Assembly (NCBI GenBank): GCA_016712745.1
Contig: JADJQN010000015.1
Coordinates: forward strand, 372,001 to 436,000
Direction: 5' to 3'
DNA from: Sandaracinaceae bacterium
Lineage (GTDB): Bacteria; Myxococcota_A; Polyangia; Polyangiales; JADJQN01
Length of the DNA: 64,000 nt
A program made the position numbers and the translations under genes. The notes beneath the pieces are model-generated. The model was not told where the DNA came from, searched no databases, and saw only the letters and a program-made list of their open reading frames with translations. Of this stretch, positions 17,849 to 24,176 are shown in pieces; the stretch's first letter is position 1, and every line of letters starts with the position of its first letter.

Positions 17849-18351
17849 TGAGCGGTCTAGCGTTTGCGCCTATCTTCGACCTTGAGGACCGCGACGACGT
17901 GACCACGTGGCACGCGCCCCAGTCGCGCGCGTGGTGCAAGACGCGCGGGCTGCCCATGCCTACGCTCTACGACAACCGAAAGCCGCCTACGTCGCGCGCT
18001 GCGGACATTACGAGGGCACTTACCATTCAGAAGCCGCCGCTGCATGAGGTCGCGTTCTTCGGCTTCGGGAGCTCGCGTAGCATCCAAGCGGGCTATCACG
18101 TAGACGATGTGCCAATGCTTGCGCGCTTGCTCGTAGCAGCGACGACGGAGCAAAGCGTCGTCGAGATTCACGCGGTCGATCCGATCGTCGACACATCGGG
18201 ACTTTGCGCGGATGACGGCTTCGCCGCTCAGCTCGCCAAGCAGATGCGCATTAGCGGGCGATGGACCGGCCGAGTGGTTGCGTATGCGTGCTGTCCCGAA
18301 GGCGAGATAGCGCGCGAGTTTGATGGGGTAGGGCGAGGCAGGTGGTTATGA
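17848..18351 (+). CDS. Hypothetical phage protein before the endolysin
   Basis: 167 residues from ATG 17848, overlapping the previous stop by one base. The core has alternating strands and helices, with 'VAFFGFGSS', 'VVEIHAVDPIVDTSG' and 'GRVVAYACCPEGE'. This resembles a small alpha/beta fold in which Cys, His or Asp could be catalytic. I recall similar-looking proteins next to phage amidases, but cannot name the family. Its stop overlaps the amidase ATG (ATGA), so the two are co-translated. Confidence 0.45.
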   Translation: MSGLAFAPIFDLEDRDDVTTWHAPQSRAWCKTRGLPMPTLYDNRKPPTSRAADITRALTIQKPPLHEVAFFGFGSSRSIQAGYHVDDVPMLARLLVAATTEQSVVEIHAVDPIVDTSGLCADDGFAAQLAKQMRISGRWTGRVVAYACCPEGEIAREFDGVGRGRWL

Positions 18352-18995
18352 AGGAAGTTGAAATCATCGACCTGTCGGCAGAGCAGCCGCGAAAAGCGCG
18401 CCCCGTCAACGGCAAATTCCATCACAAGCGCGACGCCAAAGACTTCATCATCCAGCGCAACCCGCTCGACGTTCGAGGCATCACGATTCACCAAACGGCG
18501 TGCGTCTTCGGACCGGCCAACGATCCGGTGAAGAAGCATCGCCGCGCGCTAAACATCGCTGCGCACGTGACCGCGTTCCGCGACGGTACGGTCGTGCAGG
18601 GCCACGAGCTGCGAAGCTACGTGTGGCACGGTAACGGTTTGAATGCGTTCACGCTCGGGCTTGAATGCGAAGGCGTCTACGATGGCGTTCGCATTGGGAA
18701 GCCAGAGCATCCGCGCGAGCAGATTGACGACGTTGCACTTGCGTCGTTTCAGGCGGGGCTAAAGCTTCTCGTCGACAAGGGCCGCGCAGACGGCATGCCG
18801 ATCGAATACATCTGGGCGCACCGTCAGAGTCACCCGAAGAAGCCGGCCGATCCAGGCTGGGAGATTTGGCAGAAGGTTGTGATCGAGTTCGGAATCAATG
18901 CGCTCGGACTGAAGGCGTGTCGCGGCGACACGTTCGGCGGTGGGCGACCTATCCCGAAGCAATGGGATTCGAAGTCGACCGCGCCGTATGCCTAA
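18348..18995 (+). CDS. N-acetylmuramoyl-L-alanine amidase endolysin (Amidase_2 type)
   Basis: 215 residues from ATG 18348. It shows amidase_2 features: 'GITIHQTA' with a likely zinc His at residue 48, a central substrate region 'GLECEGVYDG', and 'WAHRQSHPKKPADPG' near residues 160-175 with a second zinc His and the conserved D-P-G. It would cut the amide bond between MurNAc and the stem peptide at lysis. There is no signal peptide, so it depends on a holin (candidate at 15044-15244). It is the last protein gene of the plus-strand late block. Confidence 0.8.
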   Translation: MKEVEIIDLSAEQPRKARPVNGKFHHKRDAKDFIIQRNPLDVRGITIHQTACVFGPANDPVKKHRRALNIAAHVTAFRDGTVVQGHELRSYVWHGNGLNAFTLGLECEGVYDGVRIGKPEHPREQIDDVALASFQAGLKLLVDKGRADGMPIEYIWAHRQSHPKKPADPGWEIWQKVVIEFGINALGLKACRGDTFGGGRPIPKQWDSKSTAPYA

Positions 18996-19001
18996 CAGCA
19001 T

Positions 19002-19074
19002 TGTGCACTAGCTCAGTCGGCCGAGCAGGTGGCTGTTAACCACCGCGAGCCAGGTTCGATCCCTGGGTGCACAG
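19002..19074 (+). tRNA. tRNA-Asn (anticodon GTT)
   Basis: A complete cloverleaf can be drawn by hand. The acceptor TGTGCAC (19002-19008) pairs with GTGCACA, the D stem is GCTC/GAGC, and the anticodon stem GGTGG/CCACC holds the loop CTGTTAA with anticodon GTT. The T stem CCAGG/CCTGG holds the loop TTCGATC, and the discriminator base is G. CCA is not encoded. It lies 7 bases after the endolysin stop and before a strong terminator, so it is probably transcribed with the late genes. Phage tRNAs usually supplement host decoding or resist tRNA-cleaving defences. Confidence 0.95.
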
Positions 19075-19088
19075 CTCATCTACACTTT

Positions 19089-19125
19089 CCCCGCTTCTCG
19101 CTTCGGCGGGAGGCGGGGCTTTTTT
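19089..19125 (+). terminator. Rho-independent terminator after the late genes and tRNA
   Basis: A 13-base-pair stem with a TTCG tetraloop (CCCCGCTTCTCGC / GCGGGAGGCGGGG, including two G-T pairs) is followed by CTTTTTT. It sits between the tRNA and the convergent HNH endonuclease gene, so the stem can stop late transcription. It could also help stop the leftward operon, though the reverse side lacks a comparable T run. Confidence 0.85.
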
Positions 19126-19136
19126 GCGTTCGCTGC

Positions 19137-19790
19137 TCAGGCGACGTCTTTGTATGTCTTGCGCACCAACACGTTGTGAATGTTGATTGCGCGAATGCCG
19201 GTCATCGCGCTGATCCTGTCCGGACCGATTCCAGTTGCAGCGATTGCTCTGACTTCGCGCACCTGTGACTCAGTAAGCGTGCGTTCGTTGGCGTGACGGC
19301 CCTTCATTATCTTGTCGGCCTGGTTGTCCTGAATCGTGCCCAGCCAAAGATGCGCCGGGTTTATGCAGGCGGGCGTGTCGCACGAATGACAAACCTGCAT
19401 CCCCTTTGGGATGTCCTTTGCATTGTGTTCCATGTACGCAACGCGGTGGGCGCCTACATTGCGCCCCTTGTACATGACCTTCCCATAGCCGAAACTGAGG
19501 GCGCCTTGCCAGATCCAGCATCCACTATCGGATTCCAATGCGCGTGACTTGAGATACTCCATCACGCTCATCCGCTTGCGTCGCTGAAACAGCGTGTCGG
19601 GCTTCGACAAAATCACCCGCGCACGCCTTGGCTCTTTCGGCCGTCTCAGGCACCGCTTGCAGGTGTAGACCACTCCACGAGGGAAGCTGTCGAGCGTCTG
19701 CTCTTCAGCGCAGAGTTCACACTTACGAAGCACGGCCCCGTCGTCCCGAGTCTCGAAACGAGTGCCACGATAAAGGATTGTTTTAGTCAT
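19137..19790 (-). CDS. HNH homing-type endonuclease
   Basis: 217 residues from the ATG at 19790. A CxxC-x(n)-CxxC zinc ribbon is near residues 20-45 (CELC...CKRC). The HNH_3 core follows: 'GCWIWQG', 'GYGKV', 'GAHRVAYM', 'VCHSCDTPACINPAHLWLGT' and 'DNQADKIMKGR'. A C-terminal HTH-like part (ESQVREVRAIAATGIGPDRISAMTGI) may bind DNA. A GTG at 19832 would add 14 residues. Free-standing HNH genes are common in phages as mobile or packaging-related nucleases. It ends just before the late-gene terminator. Confidence 0.8.
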   Translation of the reverse strand: MTKTILYRGTRFETRDDGAVLRKCELCAEEQTLDSFPRGVVYTCKRCLRRPKEPRRARVILSKPDTLFQRRKRMSVMEYLKSRALESDSGCWIWQGALSFGYGKVMYKGRNVGAHRVAYMEHNAKDIPKGMQVCHSCDTPACINPAHLWLGTIQDNQADKIMKGRHANERTLTESQVREVRAIAATGIGPDRISAMTGIRAINIHNVLVRKTYKDVA

Positions 19791-19824
19791 ACTTGCTGCA
19801 CCAACTGTTAATAAGGAGGGAATA

Positions 19825-19932
19825 ATGGTCACATATGGCCGTTCGCAGATTTACGCCAATGATTTCGGGCTGATAACGGGTTCAGTATATGTGCATATGA
19901 TCGCGCGTCGGATGAAGCGGCGCAAGGCGTAG
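19825..19932 (+). CDS. Possible 35-residue protein with a very strong Shine-Dalgarno
   Basis: ATG 19825 is preceded by AAGGAGGG with 4 bases spacing, one of the strongest ribosome-binding sites in the window. The product would be 35 residues (start MVTYGRSQIYANDFG, basic end RRMKRRKA). It runs divergently from the HNH gene and is antisense to the minus-strand frame at 19851-20030, so at most one of the two is likely to be a gene. A small basic DNA- or RNA-binding regulator is conceivable, but nothing identifies it. Confidence 0.4.
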   Translation: MVTYGRSQIYANDFGLITGSVYVHMIARRMKRRKA

Positions 19933-20030
19933 ACGCGCCGCTCGCGTCCAATCCAATCAAGGTACCCGCACGCGCCGCGGCGATTGGCATTCCTCCTCAC
20001 CCGCAGCCGTCGTGCTTTGCGGCGGGTCAT
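19851..20030 (-). CDS. Possible 59-residue Arg-rich protein at the end of the leftward operon
   Basis: Its ATG (20030) overlaps the upstream stop in the same ATGA manner as the other operon genes. The product is 59 residues and very Arg-rich at the N terminus (MTRRKARRLRVRRNANRRG). The coupling argues for it; the composition and the antisense frame with a strong Shine-Dalgarno argue against it. Function is unknown. Confidence 0.35.
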   Translation of the reverse strand: MTRRKARRLRVRRNANRRGACGYLDWIGRERRVYALRRFIRRAIICTYTEPVISPKSLA

Positions 20031-20299
20031 CGGATGCCCACTTCACAAAGCGCTCGGTCCAAGCACTCGCGCGCAATGTCGTACTCGACGCCTCGCTCTG
20101 CCGCGAAATCCAGCATCGAGTCTGCGTAGCCGGCTGTTTTTTCAAGCGCCGCAATGTACGCGCGCACGACGGGCCAGTGATGAGCCGCTTCAAACTGCAA
20201 GCCCACGGCCGCTAGAATGTGCGACTCGTCATCGGGGTCTTCCGGCCTTGTCGTCGCCTTCGCGTGCAGTTCGTCGAGCTTTGCCAGCAGGTCTTTCAT
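20027..20299 (-). CDS. Small hypothetical phage protein
   Basis: 90 residues, acidic and helical (MKDLLAKLDELHAKATTR, then 'HILAAVGLQFEAAHHWPVVRAYIAALEKTAG'). It is joined to the upstream gene by an ATGA overlap at 20296-20299. No recognised domain; typical of short early/accessory phage proteins. Confidence 0.6.
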   Translation of the reverse strand: MKDLLAKLDELHAKATTRPEDPDDESHILAAVGLQFEAAHHWPVVRAYIAALEKTAGYADSMLDFAAERGVEYDIARECLDRALCEVGIR

Positions 20300-20628
20300 T
20301 GGTCTAGCTCCTCGTCCAGTTCATCCGCTTCGTCACAGCGTGAGCAGTCGGCGCCCGTCAAATGCGTGTGCGGCATGCCGAGTAGGCGACGACGTTCTAG
20401 CTTCTCAAGTCGATCAAGCAATGCCGGGAGCCCGTTGACCGCAGCGACGATGAGTTCGGCGTTGACTTCCTTCATGCTGCCACCGTCTCGGTCACAGTAG
20501 ACGACCGGCTCGTACACCTCGGGGAAGTGGCGGATTGCGTGTCGGTTTTTGTTGTCGACGTCGTAGCGCCACGGCCCCGGCGTTCCCTTGCTCAGCAGCT
20601 CGCGCAAATGGGTGATGGTGTCTTTCAT
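20296..20628 (-). CDS. Phage protein with the 'TPGPWRYD / NAELIVAAVNGLPALLD' pattern
   Basis: 110 residues from ATG 20628. The arrangement of an N-terminal helix, 'KGTPGPWRYD', a central strand region and 'VNAELIVAAVNGLPALLDRLEKLE' is very common in accessory genes of temperate phages (Ea22/ead-like hypothetical proteins). The C-terminal part has CSRCD and an acidic end. Its function in any phage is not well established. ATGA overlaps exist on both sides. Confidence 0.6.
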   Translation of the reverse strand: MKDTITHLRELLSKGTPGPWRYDVDNKNRHAIRHFPEVYEPVVYCDRDGGSMKEVNAELIVAAVNGLPALLDRLEKLERRRLLGMPHTHLTGADCSRCDEADELDEELDQ

Positions 20629-20891
20629 CGTGCCACCCGTGGCCCAGGACAGCGCCCAGGCTTGCATGGCGGCCTGTGCCCCGCTGCGTCTATCTCTCCG
20701 TCGCGCAGCATCTGATTGAAACGCACCGGACTGGTCAGCTCGACATTGTTAGGCGTTCGCGCACCCGCTTCCATTAGCGCCTTCCAGCCAGCCTCAAGGT
20801 TCTCTGGTGTGAGCTGCGCCGTCTTGCCGCCCCACGGCTTTGCGTCGGCGTGGTCGATGTTGAATAGGCCCTTCAGGTCGTCGTCTTTCAT
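20625..20891 (-). CDS. Small hypothetical phage protein
   Basis: 88 residues from ATG 20891, preceded by GGGAGG seven bases upstream, which fixes the start over a longer in-frame start at 20948. The sequence is soluble and mixed (MKDDDLKGLFNIDHADAKPWGG; 'PENLEAGWKALMEAGAR') with a basic C terminus. Its stop overlaps the next start by ATGA. No domain recognised. Confidence 0.55.
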   Translation of the reverse strand: MKDDDLKGLFNIDHADAKPWGGKTAQLTPENLEAGWKALMEAGARTPNNVELTSPVRFNQMLRDGEIDAAGHRPPCKPGRCPGPRVAR

Positions 20892-20934
20892 CACAACGCC
20901 TCCCGGCAAGCTGCGTTGGTGCGGTAGGGTGAGG

Positions 20935-21039
20935 TCATCGTGCATCATCTTCCACGAACAGCTCGACTAGAATAAAAGCCGGCAGCATGAGTAAGAGCAC
21001 AACCAGCCAAAACAGCTCTTTTGCTAGTCGCCGAATCAT
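20935..21039 (-). CDS. 34-residue single-span membrane microprotein
   Basis: ATG 21039 has GGAGG six bases upstream and overlaps the stop of the preceding gene (ATGA). The product starts MIRRLAKELFWLVVL and is almost entirely one hydrophobic helix (about residues 8-27) with an acidic C terminus (VEDDAR). It follows the positive-inside rule with an N-in orientation. Such microproteins in phages include lysis, exclusion and anti-holin factors; the actual role here is unknown. Confidence 0.55.
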   Translation of the reverse strand: MIRRLAKELFWLVVLLLMLPAFILVELFVEDDAR

Positions 21040-21593
21040 TTGCCACCCTCCTTCTTCCACGCTTCCCAAGCACGCAGCTCGGCGGCGATGCGACCTTGGC
21101 GAACGCGGAACTGTGCATCCTCCGGCGTGTCGTCTTGCGTCGCGTCGTCGGCGTCATCCTGGAACCACTGCGAAAGACTGATATCGGTCTCGCGGGCGGA
21201 CGTTCGCACGTAGACTTCGTTGTAAAGCGCGCAGATGGTCTCGTCGCTCAGCACAGGCCGGACTGCGGGCACGTCGACAAGCATCGTCACCACGTCTTCG
21301 GGCGTGCTGTAGTCAGCGGCCACCGACTCAACGCTCTCGCCAGCACGCAAACGCTCGCGCATGACGGCCACCATGCGCCACCATGAAGTGGGCGGCTCTG
21401 ACGGCATCAAGTACCGCGTGTTGCCGATCGTGGCGACCTCGGTGGCGTAGGCGGGCAGCAAGTCGTCGTAGGCGCCGAGCTCAAAACCTTCTGCAACGAA
21501 GTCCATGCAGTCGCGTCCGTTGTCCTCAAAGCCGTACGGCTCCGGCAGCTTGCGTATCCGCTCCGCTATCGCCTTGGCTATCGGGCTGGTCAT
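21036..21593 (-). CDS. Hypothetical phage protein with HTH-like segment
   Basis: 185 residues from ATG 21593, which overlaps the stop of the upstream gene. A middle segment, 'ERLRAGESVESVAADYSTPEDVVTML' (about residues 80-105), resembles the helix-turn-helix of DUF433/antitoxin-like proteins that read '...G.s.e.iA.dy...e.v...l'. The C terminus is acidic, then basic. The role is unclear; a regulatory protein is possible. Confidence 0.5.
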   Translation of the reverse strand: MTSPIAKAIAERIRKLPEPYGFEDNGRDCMDFVAEGFELGAYDDLLPAYATEVATIGNTRYLMPSEPPTSWWRMVAVMRERLRAGESVESVAADYSTPEDVVTMLVDVPAVRPVLSDETICALYNEVYVRTSARETDISLSQWFQDDADDATQDDTPEDAQFRVRQGRIAAELRAWEAWKKEGGK

Positions 21594-21982
21594 GCGTCCG
21601 TCCATTCGCCGTCGAAGTCAGCCTTGTTGAACTCGTAGGCCAAGCCGTCTTCGCGAACGTATAGCCCGTACTCGTTCTGACGACACAGATATGACCCTGG
21701 GCTGCCGTCATCAGGCGACGACAGCGAACGCACCATCTTACCCGCAGCCATCCGCTTGCGCGCCTCGGCCCAGTCGTAGGTGTCGGGGACGATGGACCAG
21801 GTCGTGCTAGCCGTTAGCAGCAGCTCATGCACTCCAAGCGTGCAACTTCGCCACCCCAGCCGGTCATGCGTGTCGACTTCAAACGCGCCGCGAGTGAACC
21901 GGTACTTCCAGCCGATGGTACGCACTACCTCTTTGCCATCCAGCAACGCCTGCACCACCTCCGGTGGGCTCAAGCTCTTCAT
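21590..21982 (-). CDS. Two-domain phage protein, possibly DUF2829/Tad2-like repeats
   Basis: 130 residues that look like two copies of one small beta-rich unit. Each begins with a helix and 'GK.VR': 'VVQALLDGKEVVRTIGW' (residues about 8-24) and 'ARKRMAAGKMVRSLSS' (about 73-88). The first ends 'LLLTASTTWSIVPD' and the second 'YEFNKADFDGEWTDA'. DUF2829 proteins (which include Thoeris anti-defence Tad2) have 'aL..GK.vrR..W ... ddW.iv' signatures. The likeness is suggestive, not firm. Confidence 0.45.
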   Translation of the reverse strand: MKSLSPPEVVQALLDGKEVVRTIGWKYRFTRGAFEVDTHDRLGWRSCTLGVHELLLTASTTWSIVPDTYDWAEARKRMAAGKMVRSLSSPDDGSPGSYLCRQNEYGLYVREDGLAYEFNKADFDGEWTDA

Positions 21983-22518
21983 ACGTGCCTCCAGTTTCTT
22001 CCGGAACAGATTGCATAAACAGCGCTCACCGAAACGCCCTTGGCCGCTGCGATGGGCGTAGCGGATTCGCCGCCTGCTTTTCGTTCTCGGATCTCGAGCA
22101 CATCAGCGCTGCTTAGTTTGGTGTGAGGTAGTTCGCGACCACGCAGACTTCGCTGTCGTGTTGTCCAGTGGTTGCGCCCAGTCGGGAATGTCCCATGACG
22201 CAAGGCGTCTGCCACGTTCTCGCGGGGCGTTCCCCAGTACAGGTTTTCAAGTCGATTGTCGCCACAGTCTCCGTTTCTATGTAGTGCCCAAAGTCCGTTT
22301 GCAGGACCAACGTGGGCTTCAAGAACAAGCCGGTGAACTCGACTGGTGTGGACTTTCCGGTCTCTACACAACGTGACGGTTTTGCGCCCCTCTGGGTCGG
22401 ACCATTGCTTCTTTGGGCGCGTGCCTTGCCCATGATGCCTCTTGTGCGAGTACACCGTACCGTCGACCGTGACCGTGTATCCGCTAAATCCGGGGATTGG
22501 TTTTCCGTAGTCACTCAT
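21979..22518 (-). CDS. NUMOD4-HNH endonuclease
   Basis: 179 residues from ATG 22518. The order is a NUMOD4-like opening ('IPGFSGYTVTVDGTVYSHK', residues about 8-26), then an HNH core ('RVHRLVLEAHVGP', 'ALHRNGDCGDNRLENLYWGTPREN'). A C-terminal HTH ('LSSADVLEIRERKAGGESATPIAAAKGVSVSAVYAICSG'-like repeat) reads as a homing-endonuclease DNA-binding motif. It is the second HNH gene of the operon. It overlaps both neighbours by ATGA, so it is embedded in the operon rather than loosely inserted. Confidence 0.8.
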   Translation of the reverse strand: MSDYGKPIPGFSGYTVTVDGTVYSHKRHHGQGTRPKKQWSDPEGRKTVTLCRDRKVHTSRVHRLVLEAHVGPANGLWALHRNGDCGDNRLENLYWGTPRENVADALRHGTFPTGRNHWTTRQRSLRGRELPHTKLSSADVLEIRERKAGGESATPIAAAKGVSVSAVYAICSGRNWRHV

Positions 22519-22670
22519 GCCGTCATCTCCACTTGCTTCGCCCTCTTCACCAAACACCCCACCCACCGCGCAGGCTTGCCGGGGATGTCTCTCGACTCGT
22601 GTTCGAACCACGTCCCGTGCGCGAGTTCTTCGCGGCGCAGGGCGGGCTTGCGACATGCGGAACAGGTCAT
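22515..22670 (-). CDS. 51-residue zinc-ribbon-like protein
   Basis: ATG 22670 overlaps the stop of the upstream gene (ATGA) and its own stop overlaps the HNH start. It begins MTCSACRKPALRREEL with a CxxC pair and has a later single Cys (VGCLVK). It may be a small metal-binding protein. It is too short for a family assignment. Confidence 0.5.
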   Translation of the reverse strand: MTCSACRKPALRREELAHGTWFEHESRDIPGKPARWVGCLVKRAKQVEMTA

Positions 22671-22921
22671 CGCGGCCGCTCGACGTGAATCGTTTTGTAT
22701 GGCCATGCGACGCTGCCGTCGCGCACGCCCGCGGCTTCCATCTCCGAGGCAGTTGCCTGGAGATAACCGCAACCCATCCACCCAACACGTCCGCCGACGT
22801 AGCGCAGCCATACCTCGCCGTTCGAGCTGGGCACGATGCCGTGCTCGGTCCGCAGACGGTCGAGGAACTCTTTTGAGGTTTCGCGAGGAAGGAGACGACG
22901 TTCGCGAGGTGTGAAGGTCAT
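22667..22921 (-). CDS. Small hypothetical phage protein
   Basis: 84 residues from ATG 22921. It is basic at the N terminus (MTFTPRERRLLPRETSKEFLDRL), then mostly beta-strand (NGEVWLRYVGGRVGWMGCGYL). Both ends overlap neighbouring genes by ATGA. No domain recognised. Confidence 0.5.
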   Translation of the reverse strand: MTFTPRERRLLPRETSKEFLDRLRTEHGIVPSSNGEVWLRYVGGRVGWMGCGYLQATASEMEAAGVRDGSVAWPYKTIHVERPR

Positions 22922-23187
22922 TTCTCCACCGCTTCAGAACCCGCCCGCTGACTCGCGCCCAGCAGCAGAGCCGCGAGCTCGACCGCGCGCCGAAGCGCAT
23001 GCGGACCAGACAGGTCGGCCAGAAGCTCAGCCGCAAGGCGGACGTCATCGCGCGCGAATACCCGCAAGGCGAGCGCCTCGAGGTTGGCGCGGTCCGCCCC
23101 GCCGTTTGCGACGGACCGAAGTATCAGCTGCGCAATCTCTTCGGTTGCCCTGGAGTCGTCCAGACCACGAGCTAACTCAGTGATACC
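22918..23187 (-). CDS. First gene of the leftward operon, 5' end unclear (possibly cut at the attachment site)
   Basis: The C-terminal about 85 residues look protein-like: a run of amphipathic, Leu/Ala-rich helices (ATEEIAQLILRSVANGG, LAAELLADLSGPHALRRAVELAAL). The stop overlaps the next start by ATGA, which supports translation. No ATG, GTG or TTG with an RBS is present in frame between 23187 and the tRNA fragment at 23218-23247; the frame simply stays open through it. The gene may have been separated from its start by prophage integration. The given start is only where coding character begins. Confidence 0.4.
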   Translation of the reverse strand, partial: GITELARGLDDSRATEEIAQLILRSVANGGADRANLEALALRVFARDDVRLAAELLADLSGPHALRRAVELAALLLGASQRAGSEAVEK

Positions 23188-23217
23188 TAGGAGGTCCCCA
23201 CGTCCTCCGGAGCCGAG

Positions 23218-23247
23218 GGTCGAGGGTTCGAATCCCCATTGTCCGCT
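23218..23247 (+). other. tRNA 3'-end fragment, candidate right attachment site (attR)
   Basis: The segment GGTCGAGGGTTCGAATCCCC followed by ATTGTCCGCT matches the T-arm and 3' acceptor of a tRNA, with an acceptor end (GTCCGCT) as in many tRNA-Gly genes. No matching 5' acceptor (GCGGAC-) or proper anticodon arm exists upstream. The outer two T-stem pairs fail exactly to the left of GGGTTCGAATCCC. That is what an integration crossover in the T-loop would leave: phage sequence on the left, original tRNA end on the right. Confidence 0.5.
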
Positions 23248-23250
23248 TTG

Positions 23251-23361
23251 GTTGACGAGGCGAGGACCCGTCCTCGCCCCCGGCGCGGGGAACCCGCGTC
23301 GGGGCCCCCACTCCTGAAGGAACCGCTTGGCGTGGTTCCTCGTTGCTACCGCAACTTCACC
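23251..23361 (-). repeat. Dispersed hairpin-array element, copy 1
   Basis: Read on the minus strand from 23361, a leader GGTGAAGTTGCGGTAGCAAC, then GAGGA, is followed by three consecutive hairpins: AGGAACC/GGTTCCT, a GC-rich stem GCCCCGACGCGGG/CCCGCGCCGGGGC with one mismatch, and GGCGAGGAC/GTCCTCGCC. The second copy at 37826-37927 shares the leader and layout but has different stems. It lies at the prophage-chromosome junction. The remaining 23362-23516 stretch has one more GC-rich hairpin (GCGAGG..CCTCGC) and no gene that I can see. Confidence 0.75.
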
Positions 23362-23516
23362 TCCGGCTTTGTGACGATGCGAGGGCGCGTCCTCGCCCCG
23401 ACCGCGGGCAAGTGTGGCGGTCGCTATCTGCGCGAGTTGTCGAAGAGCCAGGCTAGCTAGGCGATGCCGAGGAGCTGGCCGAAGGTTGGTTTGGCGATTG
23501 GCGAGGCGTGACGCAA

Positions 23517-24050
23517 TCAGGATGCGCAGAATGTTCGGGGCTCGCCGCTTGCGGCCCCCAGGCAGAACGTACCGAACGGGCAATCGAGGCCGCCGCATTC
23601 GAGTGCGCAAGGGATTTGGCAGGTCGTGCTCGCTGCGGAGCTTACGCATTCGTAGCCGGTTGGGCACGCATCACTTATGCTGCAGCTGCGGCCAATGGCG
23701 GACGCGTCGCCGGTCGTGCCAGTGCAAAATGCGCCGCCGGCGTCCGCCGCGTCGAAGCCGAAATCGACCGGACTCGCACTGTCGCGCGCATCGATGCCGG
23801 TATCGGTGATGCGTGCATCGGTGCGCGCATCCGTGGCCGGCGCGTCGATGTCGAAATGTGCATCCAGCGCAGAACCTGCATCGCGCTCGCTCGCATCGAA
23901 TGGCGCTGCATCCCGTTGGCCGCTGTCGTACCAGGTTGCATCGCGAAAACTGGCGTCGGCGGGCATCAAGCCGGGATAGGCCTCGGGGCTCGAGCAGCCA
24001 GCGTCCGCGAGCAGGCAAAAACCGGCCAGAACTCGAAAAGCGAAACGCAT
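23517..24050 (-). CDS. Asp-rich secreted lipoprotein
   Basis: 177 residues from ATG 24050 (MRFAFRVLAGFCLLADAGCS). The signal ends in a lipobox-like DAGC. A long Asp/Ala linker follows (FDASERDAG, ATDARTDARITDTGIDARD), then a compact Cys-rich C-terminal domain with about ten Cys residues from residue 110 on. This is a common surface-lipoprotein plan in Polyangia. Start 24071 would add 7 residues. It is the first chromosomal gene after the prophage end. Function is unknown. Confidence 0.65.
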   Translation of the reverse strand: MRFAFRVLAGFCLLADAGCSSPEAYPGLMPADASFRDATWYDSGQRDAAPFDASERDAGSALDAHFDIDAPATDARTDARITDTGIDARDSASPVDFGFDAADAGGAFCTGTTGDASAIGRSCSISDACPTGYECVSSAASTTCQIPCALECGGLDCPFGTFCLGAASGEPRTFCAS

Positions 24051-24124
24051 CGTGTCTCTGCGGGAATTCATCCTGAGACTGAGCGTAACAGGCGTAGCGC
24101 TCCGTCCGCACTAAGTGGCCCGCG

Positions 24125-24170
24125 TTGACGAGCCCCCCATAAACGAAGGACGATAGTTCAATCCTCGGAG
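24125..24170 (+). promoter_or_regulatory. Putative sigma70-type promoter and RBS for the aldolase operon
   Basis: TTGACG (24125-24130) is followed after 18 bases by GACGAT (24149-24154), a fair match to -35 and -10 elements. CGGAGG at 24165-24170 lies six bases before ATG 24177. The region divides the divergently read lipoprotein and aldolase genes. Confidence 0.4.
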
Positions 24171-24176
24171 GCTTCG

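Noticed and set aside
1..23220. Contractile-tail (Mu-like) phage
   Set aside because: Although the early genes resemble Mu order, no sheath, baseplate spike or tail-collar genes appear, and the chaperone-tape measure-hub order is siphovirus-like.
23160..23247. Complete tRNA-Gly gene
   Set aside because: The D-arm-like AACTCAGTG and a GGAGG/CCTCC stem exist, but the anticodon loop would be 9 bases and the 5' acceptor does not pair with GTCCGCT. Only a 3' fragment can be supported.
22918..23667. Full 249-residue minus-strand frame ending at 22918
   Set aside because: Only the last about 85 residues look coding; the upstream part runs through the tRNA fragment and the hairpin repeat and is Arg/Pro-rich filler.
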